From Rickettsiales bacterium (lineage in GTDB: Bacteria; Pseudomonadota; Alphaproteobacteria; Rickettsiales; Rickettsiaceae), in NCBI GenBank assembly GCA_947508155.1, contig CANNRM010000039.1, forward strand, positions 1 through 6,047: 6,047 nt of DNA, in the 5' to 3' direction. The translations under genes were made by a program, and so were the position numbers. Positions 1 through 6,047 of this stretch are shown here, piece after piece; position 1 is the stretch's first letter; every line of letters starts with the position of its first letter. The notes under the pieces were generated by a model. That model did not search any database. It had not been told where the DNA came from and saw only the letters and a list, made by a program, of their open reading frames with translations.

Positions 1-945
1 AAAGATGTGCGTGTTGGCGATGTCGTTTTCCTGCAGCGCGCAGGTGACGTTATTCCGCAGGTTCTTGGTGTAGATTTATCGAAACGCGTTACTTCAGAAA
101 ACTTCGTTTTTCCTACTCATTGTCCATCCTGCTCAGAGCCTGTTTTTGTTTATGAGGACGAAGCGATTGTGCGTTGTGAAAATGGTCTCACATGCCCTGC
201 TCAAGTATATGAACGACTTGTGCATTTTGTTAGTCGTGGTGCTTTGAATATGGATGGACTCGGCAAGCAGCAAATCGCCTTTTTGCTAGAGGAAAAGCTG
301 ATTTCTGACCCGGTGAGTATTTTCTCATTTTTGACGCCTGCAGTTGAGAGTTATTTATCGACTTGCAATGGTTGGGGTGAGAAGTCTGTCCAGAATTTGA
401 AGGAGACAATTTCTGCATCTCGGAGCATAGCGCTTTCGAAATTTATTTATGCGTTGGGGATTCGGCATATTGGAGAGTCTAATGCTAGGCTTTTGGCTGA
501 GGATGTTGTTACTTCTAAGGCCTTCCTTGAGTTTTTGTGTGAGATTCGAAATGGTTCACAGGAGACAATCGAGCGGTTAAATAATCTGCCAGGTATTGGT
601 GAAAAGATCATAGAAATGATTCGAGAATTTTGTTTGTTAGAGCATAATTTGGATCTGGTATCGAAGCTTATTGAGATCCTTGAGATTGAGGATTGTGTTG
701 CCGTAAATATAGATTCTGCTATTTCTGGAAAGATAGTTGTTTTTACTGGAACGCTGGAATCTATGTCTCGCCCTGAAGCGAAAGAAATGGCTGAGAAATT
801 GGGTTGCAAGGTCGCAGCTGCGGTGTCTAAGAATGTGGATTTTGTCGTGGCAGGTAGCGATGCAGGATCGAAGCTGAAGAAGGCTGCGGAGCTAGGGGTT
901 AGGGTTATGACTGAAGCAGAGTGGCTTACCAATATCCGAAATTAG
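1..945 (+). CDS. ligA: NAD-dependent DNA ligase LigA, C-terminal part (5' end outside window)
   Basis: LigA seals nicks in duplex DNA using NAD+ and acts in the cytoplasm at replication and repair. The window holds 314 codons. The frame is open from base 1 (K-D before the GTG at 7), so that GTG is an internal codon and not the start. Visible in order, in window residues: the end of the OB-fold with RVGDVVFLQRAGDVIPQV (about 4-21); a four-cysteine zinc finger, C41-x2-C44 with C59 and C65; helix-hairpin-helix segments (GLGKQQ at 86, GWGEKS at 124, GIRHIGES at 153, LPGIGEKI at 196); and a C-terminal BRCT domain (about 241-312) with GKIVVFTGTLE and the closing W309 region. The adenylation domain with the catalytic lysine lies upstream of the window, so about half of a usual protein of roughly 670-700 residues is missing. 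The TAG stop lies inside a palindromic repeat. No frameshift is seen, and the gene looks functional. Confidence 0.96.
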   Translation, partial: KDVRVGDVVFLQRAGDVIPQVLGVDLSKRVTSENFVFPTHCPSCSEPVFVYEDEAIVRCENGLTCPAQVYERLVHFVSRGALNMDGLGKQQIAFLLEEKLISDPVSIFSFLTPAVESYLSTCNGWGEKSVQNLKETISASRSIALSKFIYALGIRHIGESNARLLAEDVVTSKAFLEFLCEIRNGSQETIERLNNLPGIGEKIIEMIREFCLLEHNLDLVSKLIEILEIEDCVAVNIDSAISGKIVVFTGTLESMSRPEAKEMAEKLGCKVAAAVSKNVDFVVAGSDAGSKLKKAAELGVRVMTEAEWLTNIRN

Positions 946-1045
946 CTATACAAAAGGAATTCTTCATGGTCGCTCTGTCCTCACGTACCAAAGTGTACGC
1001 TCCGGGAGATCGCCATTCGAATTACATTTGTATAGCTAATTTGGG
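936..1045 (+). repeat. Palindromic repeat, copy A (about 110 bp), overlapping the ligA stop
   Basis: This is a long imperfect inverted repeat. The outer arms 939-954 (AAATTAGCTATACAAA) and 1027-1042 are perfect 16-bp reverse complements. The stem continues inward through GAATTC-type pairing (957-962 with 1019-1024, one mismatch) to an apex where CGTAC (984-988) faces GTACG (995-999). Reverse-complementing the element at 1102-1210 gives a sequence that aligns with this one along its whole length, from CCGAAATTAG at one end to AATTTGGG at the other, so the two are copies of one family. The first ten bases lie inside ligA and encode its last residues and TAG stop. It resembles the rickettsial palindromic element (RPE) class in size and habit, but I cannot assign it to a named family. 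Confidence 0.85.
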
Positions 1046-1095
1046 ACTTGGTAAGGGTGATGTAAAACGATAAGTAAAAATATATTGTTAAGGTA

Positions 1096-1216
1096 AAAAA
1101 GCCCAAATTTGTCCGTACAAATGCAATTTGAATGACGACCTTCCGCAGCGTATGCTTATACGTGAGACAAGGTCGTGCATGATAAATTGCTTTTGTACGG
1201 CTAATTTCGGCTTTTT
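1096..1216. terminator. Probable bidirectional intrinsic terminator for ligA and rpsA
   Basis: The base of repeat copy B is extended by AAAAAGCC (1096-1103) facing GGCTTTTT (1209-1216). Each strand therefore ends a strong GC-containing hairpin with a run of T residues: GGGCTTTTTT for transcripts leaving rpsA on the - strand and CGGCTTTTT for transcripts leaving ligA on the + strand. The convergent gene order makes a two-way terminator plausible. The stem is much longer than a textbook terminator, and part of it is repeat-derived. Termination is inferred from structure and position only. Confidence 0.6.
1102..1210 (-). repeat. Palindromic repeat, copy B (about 109 bp), inverted relative to copy A
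   Basis: The arms pair CCGTACAAA (1113-1121) with TTTGTACGG (1192-1200), GCAATTT (1123-1129) with AAATTGC (1184-1190), and ACGACCTT (1135-1142) with AAGGTCGT (1169-1176). The apical stem CGTAT/ATACG (1149-1153 and 1158-1162) closes on a GCTT loop. Read on the - strand it aligns end to end with copy A, sharing CCGAAATTAG at the start, TCACGTA and TACGCT near the apex, and CATTC-AATT-CATTTGTA in the closing arm. Bases differing between the copies often change in pairs so that pairing survives. It lies immediately past the stop codon of rpsA. Confidence 0.85.
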
Positions 1217-2960
1217 ATTTTGAATTTTTGAGTGCAGCGCCAAGTATATCACCTAGGCTTGCTCCACTATCAGCAGAACCATATTCTTTGATAGCTTTTT
1301 CTCTTTCGTCCATTTCAAGTGCTTTAACTGATAAATTCACTAAATTCTTCTGCTTACTTACAGAAAGAACTTTCGCGTCGAATCTATCATCAATAGCAAA
1401 TTTATCTGGTTTTTGACCAGATTTTTCAGAAGATAAATCTGTCTTTTTAACGAAGCCAGTAGAACCATCTGCAAGAGTAACGGTAATACCGTCTGCATCT
1501 GTGCTAGCTACTGTACATGTATAGACATCACCTTTTTTGTAAGAAGAAAGTCCAGAGGCATCTTCGCTAGATGCAGAAGATGTATGTGCTTCATAATCAT
1601 CTGAACCGCCGTTAAGTTGCTTAATACCAAGGCTTACTTTCTCTTTTTCAGTGTCAATCGCAAGAACTTTACACTCTACAATATCACCTTTTGTATATTG
1701 CTTCAAAGCATCAGGACCGCTCATGTCTTTTGCGATGTCGCTATCTCTTACCATGCCATCGATATCGCCACCAATTGCAACAAACATGCCGAAGTCAGCT
1801 ATATTACGGATTTCTCCCTTAATAACGCTACCAACTGGGTGCTCTGCAGCAAATTGATTCCAAGGATTATCGATACATTGTTTGATACTCAAAGAAATAC
1901 GGTGTTTGTCGATATCAACTTCAAGAACTTTACATTGTACTTCTTGACCAACAGATAGAAGTTTTTTAGGATTTTGGTTTGTTTTAGCCCAGCTAATTTC
2001 TGAGTAATATACCAATCCTTCTACTTCTTCGCCATCAAGTTGTACGAATGCGCCGTAATCAGCGAAATCTACGACTTTGCCTTTTACAACTGTTCCAACT
2101 GGATATTTCGCGTCATAATCTTTCCATGGATTAGCTTCAAGTTGCTTCATACCCAAAGAAATACGCTTCTTCTCATCGTTATATTTAATAACCATAACGT
2201 TGATTTTTTGACCAACATGAAGTACTTCAGATGGGTGATTGATTCTGTTCCAAGAAATATCGATAAGGTGAAGGAGTCCGTCACACATACCAAGATCAAT
2301 AAATGCTCCGTAATTTACGATATTTTTTACGATACCTTCAAGAACCATACCTTCCTTCATTGTTGAAAGCATTTCATCGCGAGCTTCAGAGCGTGATTCT
2401 TCTAGAATCGCACGTCTTGAAACAACGATATTACCAAGCTTTCTGTCCATTTTCAAAATTTGGAATGGCTGAACGATATTCATCAATGGTTCGATATCTT
2501 TAATCGGGCGAACATCAACCTGGCTACCAGGTAAGAATGCTACAACACCAGATACATCTACTGTGAAACCACCTTTTACGCGACCAAAAATCACACCATC
2601 AACAAGATCACCATTCAAGTGAGATGCTTCAAGTTTCATCCATGATTCTTCTCTCATCGCTTTTTCACGGCTCAGTATTGTACCGCCATGTCTGCTTTCC
2701 AATTTATCTACAAACACATCTACTAAATCACCAACGGATGGTAGGTTGTGTCTAAATTCACTAACAGCAATACGTCCTTCATTTTTCAAACCAACATCGA
2801 TAACTACAACTTCGCTACCAACATTAATTACTCTACCCTTAACTACAGTGCCTTCTTTAATATTGATTGCAACTGTGTCTAATAGATTTTGGAAATCCTC
2901 TGTATTTGCAAATTCCTCTGCAACGGATGGGACGAATCTTGCTTTAATCTTCATACTCAT
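1215..2960 (-). CDS. rpsA: 30S ribosomal protein S1
   Basis: S1 binds mRNA on the 30S subunit and helps unfold and dock transcripts with weak or structured leaders. The 581-residue product carries six S1 (OB-fold) domains at about 36-101, 118-184, 204-273, 287-361, 374-448 and 475-547. Domains 1-2 are the ribosome-binding type ([12 protein letters not shown], then [24 protein letters not shown]). Domains 3-5 are typical RNA-binding repeats with YGAF or FGMF cores and [13 protein letters not shown] ends. The sixth is more divergent and follows a Ser-rich linker at about 452-473. Length and domain number match six-domain proteobacterial S1. The first ATG is preferred because AAGG (2968-2971 on the complement) sits about 7 bases upstream; a second ATG two codons later is too far from it. 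The gene converges with ligA and diverges from the surface-protein gene. Neither cmk nor ihfB, common neighbours of rpsA in other proteobacteria, adjoins it here. Confidence 0.97.
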   Translation of the reverse strand: MSMKIKARFVPSVAEEFANTEDFQNLLDTVAINIKEGTVVKGRVINVGSEVVVIDVGLKNEGRIAVSEFRHNLPSVGDLVDVFVDKLESRHGGTILSREKAMREESWMKLEASHLNGDLVDGVIFGRVKGGFTVDVSGVVAFLPGSQVDVRPIKDIEPLMNIVQPFQILKMDRKLGNIVVSRRAILEESRSEARDEMLSTMKEGMVLEGIVKNIVNYGAFIDLGMCDGLLHLIDISWNRINHPSEVLHVGQKINVMVIKYNDEKKRISLGMKQLEANPWKDYDAKYPVGTVVKGKVVDFADYGAFVQLDGEEVEGLVYYSEISWAKTNQNPKKLLSVGQEVQCKVLEVDIDKHRISLSIKQCIDNPWNQFAAEHPVGSVIKGEIRNIADFGMFVAIGGDIDGMVRDSDIAKDMSGPDALKQYTKGDIVECKVLAIDTEKEKVSLGIKQLNGGSDDYEAHTSSASSEDASGLSSYKKGDVYTCTVASTDADGITVTLADGSTGFVKKTDLSSEKSGQKPDKFAIDDRFDAKVLSVSKQKNLVNLSVKALEMDEREKAIKEYGSADSGASLGDILGAALKNSK

Positions 2961-3015
2961 ATTTTTACCTTATTTGCTTGCATACCCAGGCTAGCGACTT
3001 GTTTAGAGGTTGATT

Positions 3016-3199
3016 ATGGTTATTACCTGTGTTTTGGGTAGTAAAGACAGAAATCGATAGTAGCGTCATTGCGAGGAGGACAAAGTCCGACGTGGCAAAT
3101 CTCCCTATTATTAAAGTGAGATTGCCACGTCGTGCTACGCACTCCTCGCAATGACGCTACCATCGATTATCTGAGTTATAAAACACTGGTAATAGCCAT
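3016..3199. repeat. Nested palindrome: outer inverted repeat around an inverted-repeat core
   Basis: The outer arms are 3016-3035 (ATGGTTATTACCTGTGTTTT) and 3180-3199, whose reverse complement matches at 18 of 20 bases. Between the outer arms and the core are shorter, poorly paired stretches of unequal length. The core is the inverted pair at 3053-3167. The whole could fold into one long hairpin upstream of both divergent genes. It could be one mobile palindromic unit, or an older palindrome into which the core was inserted; the sequence alone does not decide. Confidence 0.75.
3053..3167. repeat. Inverted pair of a roughly 50-bp CGTCATTGCGAGGA-type repeat
   Basis: The outer 26 bases of each half (3053-3078 and 3142-3167) are reverse complements at 25 of 26 positions, with ATCGAT at both ends. 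The inner parts 3088-3103 and 3118-3132 (CGACGTGGCAATCTC type) also pair, with one extra A on the left. Each half is a copy of one unit: CGTCATTGCGAGGA, then an 11-base centre, then GACGTGGCAATCTC. The centres differ: GGACAAAGTCC at 3078-3088 and, read on the - strand, GTGCGTAGCAC at 3132-3142. Each is a self-complementary mini-hairpin. The central loop is about 3104-3117. From memory, repeats of the CATTGCGAG...GGCAATCTC style occur in rickettsial and other bacterial genomes; I have not checked this. Confidence 0.85.
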
Positions 3200-3309
3200 T
3201 TTAAACGTGCTGAGTATAACAGGATCGCACAAAATGTCCACACTATCTTTGTATTTCCGCAACAAACCCTGTTATTTAGGGCATATAGAGCAGTTTTTTT
3301 TGCATGCGA

Positions 3310-3315
3310 TATAAT
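3310..3315 (+). promoter_or_regulatory. Probable -10 box for the surface-protein gene
   Basis: A perfect sigma-70 type TATAAT lies 44 bases before the ATG at 3360, giving an expected transcript start near 3322 and a leader of about 38 bases. No good TTGACA-like -35 sits at 16-18 bases spacing; instead an eight-T run (3294-3301) lies just upstream. In such AT-rich DNA a TATAAT can arise by chance, so this is a candidate only. Confidence 0.45.
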
Positions 3316-3359
3316 TAATTGTTAAGATTGGAGTGTGTTGTTAATTAAATGGACATGTT

Positions 3360-5591
3360 ATGTATAACCGCAATAAATTCTTAAAAAATATTCTAACCAC
3401 AGCATCCACTCTTGCAATTGCTATAGGTGCTAGTGAAGAAGCTATGGCGGCTACAGTAAGAAATGTTTCCGGTGGTGATGCACGCATAGCTACTGCTCAG
3501 GGTATGGAAGGGCCTTTTAATAGTGGAGATTCTTTAGAATATGTTAATGCTGGTCCGATCAGTGTAAGTATAGACGCATCAGTAGCTGTAGCGGGAATTA
3601 ACTTTTATTTAACGTCTGATCTTGGTCCAATCACTGTGTCGTCTAATGGAGCATCATTAGGTTCGGTTGCTTCATCACAAGGAGGTGGTAATGTAGCGCC
3701 ACTCAATATAAATGATGGGCTCTCTTTGTCGTTAACAGGCACGTCTACGCCCACTTCTCGGCAAGGACAATCACTTGGTGCAAATGATTATTCTGGCCTT
3801 GGTGCGGTAACACTAGGCAACACAACAGGTGGCGCCGCTGGCACGGCCCTAAGCATTACTGCAACAGGCCCTGTAACATTCACCAATACATTTAATTCTT
3901 ATACAGGCACCACTGCAAATTTTCCTACCTTAAATATCAGTGGTGCAAACCACATATTCAATGGAGCAATAGGTGGTACATCAAAATTAGGCGCTATAAA
4001 TATTACTGATGCACATACTGTAAAATTCGGTGCCAATGTTACTGCTACTAGCGTGAATCTTAATAATGCATCCGCTCAAGTAACACTAGGTGGTGGTACA
4101 ATGACATCTAGCATCTACGCTAATGCAGATTTGACATCCACATCCGTGAATGTCGACGGAGCAAATGTAACGCTTGTAGGAAGTATAGGGGATGCTACTC
4201 ATCGTATCACCGCATTGAAGTTTGTTACAGACAATACTATTACCATAGATGGGGCTGATAGACATATATATGCGTATGTGGTGCCTCAGACTAATGGTGC
4301 AGGAACGCTAAAACTCGCAAATGGCCAAACAACATTGCACCTAAATGTTGGAACGTATGATGGCAGCATGGTTCCACAGAAAGCACTAAGTGCCATTAAC
4401 TTAAATGGTCAAACGCTTGTAATAGATTCTGGTATAGGAAATTTTTATGTTGCCGGGCAGATTACAACCACTGACAGTGGTACCGGACATCTTACAACTC
4501 AAGGAGCAAATACTGTACGTCTGTTTAATGATATAGGTAACGGCACAGCAATAAATACAATCAATGCAAATGCAAATACAATATTATATAGTGGAGTAGT
4601 GAGGGCATCTGCAATTAACATTGCATCTGGCAAAACACTTACTATCGACTCAACAAGCGGAACAAGAAACATTACTGGTTCAATATATGGAGCTGGAACT
4701 CCTAACGTAGGGAATTTGTTATTACAAGGAACTCATAACATTACTATTAATAATGCTATCGGAAATGTAAACCCTCTTTCTGGTGTTGCAGTTACAAATT
4801 CTGCGGATAGTGTGGTTACTTTTTCTGGTGACGTAACGACGAATGTTAATGTCGATGCTAGCGTAGCTGGTGCTGCAATAAATTTTAATGGCAAGATTAA
4901 TGCAGCCTCAATTTTGACAGGAGCGGGTGCCGTGACATTCCATGGCGATGTTAATGCAACCTCAATTTTGACAGGATCGGGTGGAGTGACATTTCACACC
5001 AACAGCGTCACAAGCAATATCGCTATGACCAACACCGCGTCTGCACTAACATTCACTGACACTTCGCTAACAGGTAATATTACGAATAGTTCTGGCGGAG
5101 TAAACAGCACCGTCATCAATATCTCCGGCGCAAATTTTTCTATTGCTGGTAGCATAGGAGGATCGGGGAATGGTGGCATTTCCGCTATAAAATTCATCTC
5201 GGATCATTCACTAACAATCGATGTAAGCGCAGCATCGCGTAATATATATGCTCCTATAATCAACAATGTTACAGGATCACCCACTTCCGGAAGTGGCAGT
5301 ATCGAAGTATTTGGAACCTCTAATCGCACCATGACCTTCTTCAACCAAATCGGTACGCCAGATGCGCCTATTAAAGTCATTAGACTTTATGAAAATGGAC
5401 CTGCTGTAATATTCAACAACAAAGTATATGCAACCACAACAAATGTCTGCACAGCATCTGCAACTTTTGCAAATGATGTTATAGGTGACCTCGTGTTAGA
5501 TAATGCCAATGCAGGTATCACTATCAATACTAATGCTGATATTACAGGATCAATTACAAACTTACGTAACGATTGTGGAACAGTAACATAA
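3360..5591 (+). CDS. Secreted beta-helix autotransporter passenger, rickettsial OmpA/OmpB (Sca)-like
   Basis: The product has 743 residues. A Sec signal peptide is clear: basic start MYNRNKFLKN, hydrophobic core about 11-24, and AMA just before the likely cleavage after residue 30. The rest is rich in Gly, Ser, Thr, Asn and Ala with alternating hydrophobic residues, as in beta-helix passengers. An Ile-Gly turn motif recurs at I204, I276, I392, I467, I599 and I664, usually followed by a hydrophobic strand (GSIGDATHRITALKF, GSIGGSGNGGISAIKF). This resembles the GNIG-type repeats of rickettsial OmpA/OmpB. Segments 264-346 and 584-680 look like copies of one module. No outer-membrane barrel is present before the stop, so the frame as given lacks its anchor. 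The start is the first ATG after an in-frame stop at 3342-3344, with GGA at 3351-3353 six bases upstream. Cys is absent until C697 and C739. The TAA at 5589-5591 probably interrupts a longer gene. Family is inferred from composition and repeats; a specific role such as adhesion is not shown. Confidence 0.75.
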   Translation: MYNRNKFLKNILTTASTLAIAIGASEEAMAATVRNVSGGDARIATAQGMEGPFNSGDSLEYVNAGPISVSIDASVAVAGINFYLTSDLGPITVSSNGASLGSVASSQGGGNVAPLNINDGLSLSLTGTSTPTSRQGQSLGANDYSGLGAVTLGNTTGGAAGTALSITATGPVTFTNTFNSYTGTTANFPTLNISGANHIFNGAIGGTSKLGAINITDAHTVKFGANVTATSVNLNNASAQVTLGGGTMTSSIYANADLTSTSVNVDGANVTLVGSIGDATHRITALKFVTDNTITIDGADRHIYAYVVPQTNGAGTLKLANGQTTLHLNVGTYDGSMVPQKALSAINLNGQTLVIDSGIGNFYVAGQITTTDSGTGHLTTQGANTVRLFNDIGNGTAINTINANANTILYSGVVRASAINIASGKTLTIDSTSGTRNITGSIYGAGTPNVGNLLLQGTHNITINNAIGNVNPLSGVAVTNSADSVVTFSGDVTTNVNVDASVAGAAINFNGKINAASILTGAGAVTFHGDVNATSILTGSGGVTFHTNSVTSNIAMTNTASALTFTDTSLTGNITNSSGGVNSTVINISGANFSIAGSIGGSGNGGISAIKFISDHSLTIDVSAASRNIYAPIINNVTGSPTSGSGSIEVFGTSNRTMTFFNQIGTPDAPIKVIRLYENGPAVIFNNKVYATTTNVCTASATFANDVIGDLVLDNANAGITINTNADITGSITNLRNDCGTVT
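4897..5004 (+). repeat. 54-bp tandem duplication inside the passenger
   Basis: The unit 4897-4950 is followed directly by a diverged second copy at 4951-5004; both begin TTAATGCA and contain CCTCAATTTTGACAGGA. The period of 54 bases equals 18 codons, so the frame is kept. It encodes NAASILTGAGAVTFHGDV followed by NATSILTGSGGVTFHTNS (residues about 514-549). An 18-residue period fits about one coil of a beta-helix, so gain or loss of a unit would lengthen or shorten the helix without breaking it. Confidence 0.85.
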
Positions 5592-6047
5592 TTTAGCATA
5601 GAAGCTGGGAATGAAGTTACACTTGAAGGCGCTATAGTTATCAACGCTACTTTCGTATCAACCAACCAAGTTGTGCTTGATCTATCGGGAACTACAGTTA
5701 ATTATGAAGATATTACATCACTGACATTTAATGTTTCAGGAGGAACACCAATGGCGAATGATACTATCGTCATGATCAAAGGTCTTTCAAATGCTATTAC
5801 ACCAAGTTTAACAGTGGGCACGCTCTGGAAAGCTTCAAGCGCACCAGGAACGCTCGTTTATAATCCCACCGTGTCATCATCACCAACTATTGTGGTAGCA
5901 CCTACTATACCTACGGGATCAGGCTTTGCACCAGTTGGCGCGACATCTGAGAATATATCTGCAGCAATGCCGGTTCTCAGCAATCGCGGGGTAAAATTTA
6001 ATAATGAATGCCAATTAAGCGCTAAATCTCCCACACATCAAAAAGAG
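5592..6047 (+). pseudogene. In-frame continuation of the autotransporter gene past TAA, open to window edge
   Basis: Directly after the TAA at 5589-5591 the same frame is open for 152 codons to the end of the window. It begins FSIEAGNEVTLEGAIVINA, which has the same composition and beta-strand pattern as the preceding passenger. It then changes to a Pro/Thr/Ser-rich stretch (SSPTIVVAPTIPTGSGFAPVG, spanning about 5875-5940) that reads like a linker ahead of a membrane domain. No frameshift is needed to join the two parts; one base change in the TAA would restore a single gene. The simplest reading is one autotransporter gene with a nonsense mutation. Alternatives are a sequencing error, stop readthrough, or a separate product begun at an internal ATG (5751). 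A C-terminal beta-barrel, if any, would lie beyond the window. Confidence 0.65.
5738..5753 (+). promoter_or_regulatory. Possible internal ribosome binding site and ATG in the interrupted gene
   Basis: AGGAGG at 5738-5743 is followed by seven bases and an ATG at 5751, in the frame of the continuation (MANDTIVMIKGLS). This is a stronger Shine-Dalgarno match than the one at the surface gene's own start. It also encodes Ser-Gly-Gly, a common pairing in this protein, so chance is a real possibility. A product begun here would have no signal peptide. Confidence 0.3.

Larger units (their letters stand above)
2961..3359. other. Divergent intergenic region between rpsA and the surface-protein gene
   Basis: No protein-coding gene is supported here. 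From left to right it holds the rpsA leader with its ribosome binding site (2968-2971 on the complement), a nested palindrome from 3016 to 3199, an AT-rich stretch with an eight-T run (3294-3301), a consensus -10 box (3310-3315) and a short leader for the gene starting at 3360. I found no convincing -10/-35 pair for rpsA on the - strand. The 60-codon frame at 3132-3314 runs through the palindrome and has no ribosome binding site, so it is not called. Confidence 0.7.

Noticed and set aside
447..932. A 161-codon - strand frame opposite ligA
   Set aside because: It is a low-complexity antisense shadow of ligA, whose domains are clear and continuous on the + strand.
936..1210. The paired repeats as a CRISPR array
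   Set aside because: There are only two copies, in opposite orientation, each a long palindrome, with no regular spacers or cas genes.
1617..2366. Several + strand frames of about 60-110 codons opposite rpsA
   Set aside because: They lie wholly antisense to a six-domain S1 protein, overlap one another and have no ribosome binding sites or family features.
2961..3060. A sigma-70 promoter for rpsA on the - strand (CATAAT near 3014-3019)
   Set aside because: The -10 is a weak match and no acceptable -35 sits at 16-18 bases; not strong enough to annotate.
3016..3199. Insertion sequence or MITE with target-site duplication
   Set aside because: No transposase frame fits inside and I could not identify a direct duplication flanking the arms, so only a palindromic repeat is claimed.
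3267..3301. CCCT/AGGG hairpin followed by an eight-T run as a terminator
   Set aside because: The stem is only four pairs, the T-run begins 13 bases after it, and no upstream + strand gene needs termination here.
3132..3314. A 60-codon + strand reading frame in the divergent intergenic region
   Set aside because: It starts inside the palindrome, has no ribosome binding site, runs over the candidate promoter and has no recognisable protein character.
3349..3384. ATG at 3349 opening an 11-codon frame that overlaps the surface gene start
   Set aside because: It has no good ribosome binding site and ends almost at once; likely chance in AT-rich leader DNA.

Overview
This looks like a piece of an AT-rich alphaproteobacterial chromosome, most likely an intracellular lineage of the Rickettsiales/Holosporales kind. 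Three things point there: the S1 and LigA sequences are of alphaproteobacterial type, the large exported protein is built like the passenger of rickettsial OmpA/OmpB (Sca) autotransporters, and the intergenic spaces hold long palindromic elements of the sort common in rickettsial genomes. The taxonomic placement is inference from sequence style, not from a search.

Layout. (1) 1-945, + strand: the 3' half of ligA, NAD-dependent DNA ligase; its 5' half is outside the window. (2) 946-1214: a convergent intergenic space filled by two copies, in opposite orientation, of one roughly 110-bp palindromic repeat. Copy A supplies the stop codon of ligA. Copy B abuts the stop codon of the opposing gene and has T-runs on both sides, so it probably doubles as a bidirectional terminator. 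(3) 1215-2960, - strand: complete rpsA, ribosomal protein S1 with six S1 domains. (4) 2961-3359: a divergent intergenic space. It holds a nested palindrome (3016-3199) whose core is an inverted pair of a second repeat family, then a consensus -10 box ahead of the next gene. (5) 3360-5591, + strand: a 743-residue signal-peptide-bearing, Gly/Ser/Thr/Asn-rich beta-helix-like surface protein. (6) 5592-6047: the same reading frame stays open after a TAA and runs off the window edge, with linker-like sequence. The surface gene is therefore probably a single larger autotransporter gene split by one in-frame stop.

ligA and rpsA are housekeeping genes (replication/repair and translation) in convergent arrangement and have no evident functional link. 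The surface protein is divergent from rpsA and is the accessory part of the window. The most notable non-coding content is the two repeat families. Both show paired sequence changes between copies that keep base pairing, which suggests that their folded form matters or that they spread as hairpins.
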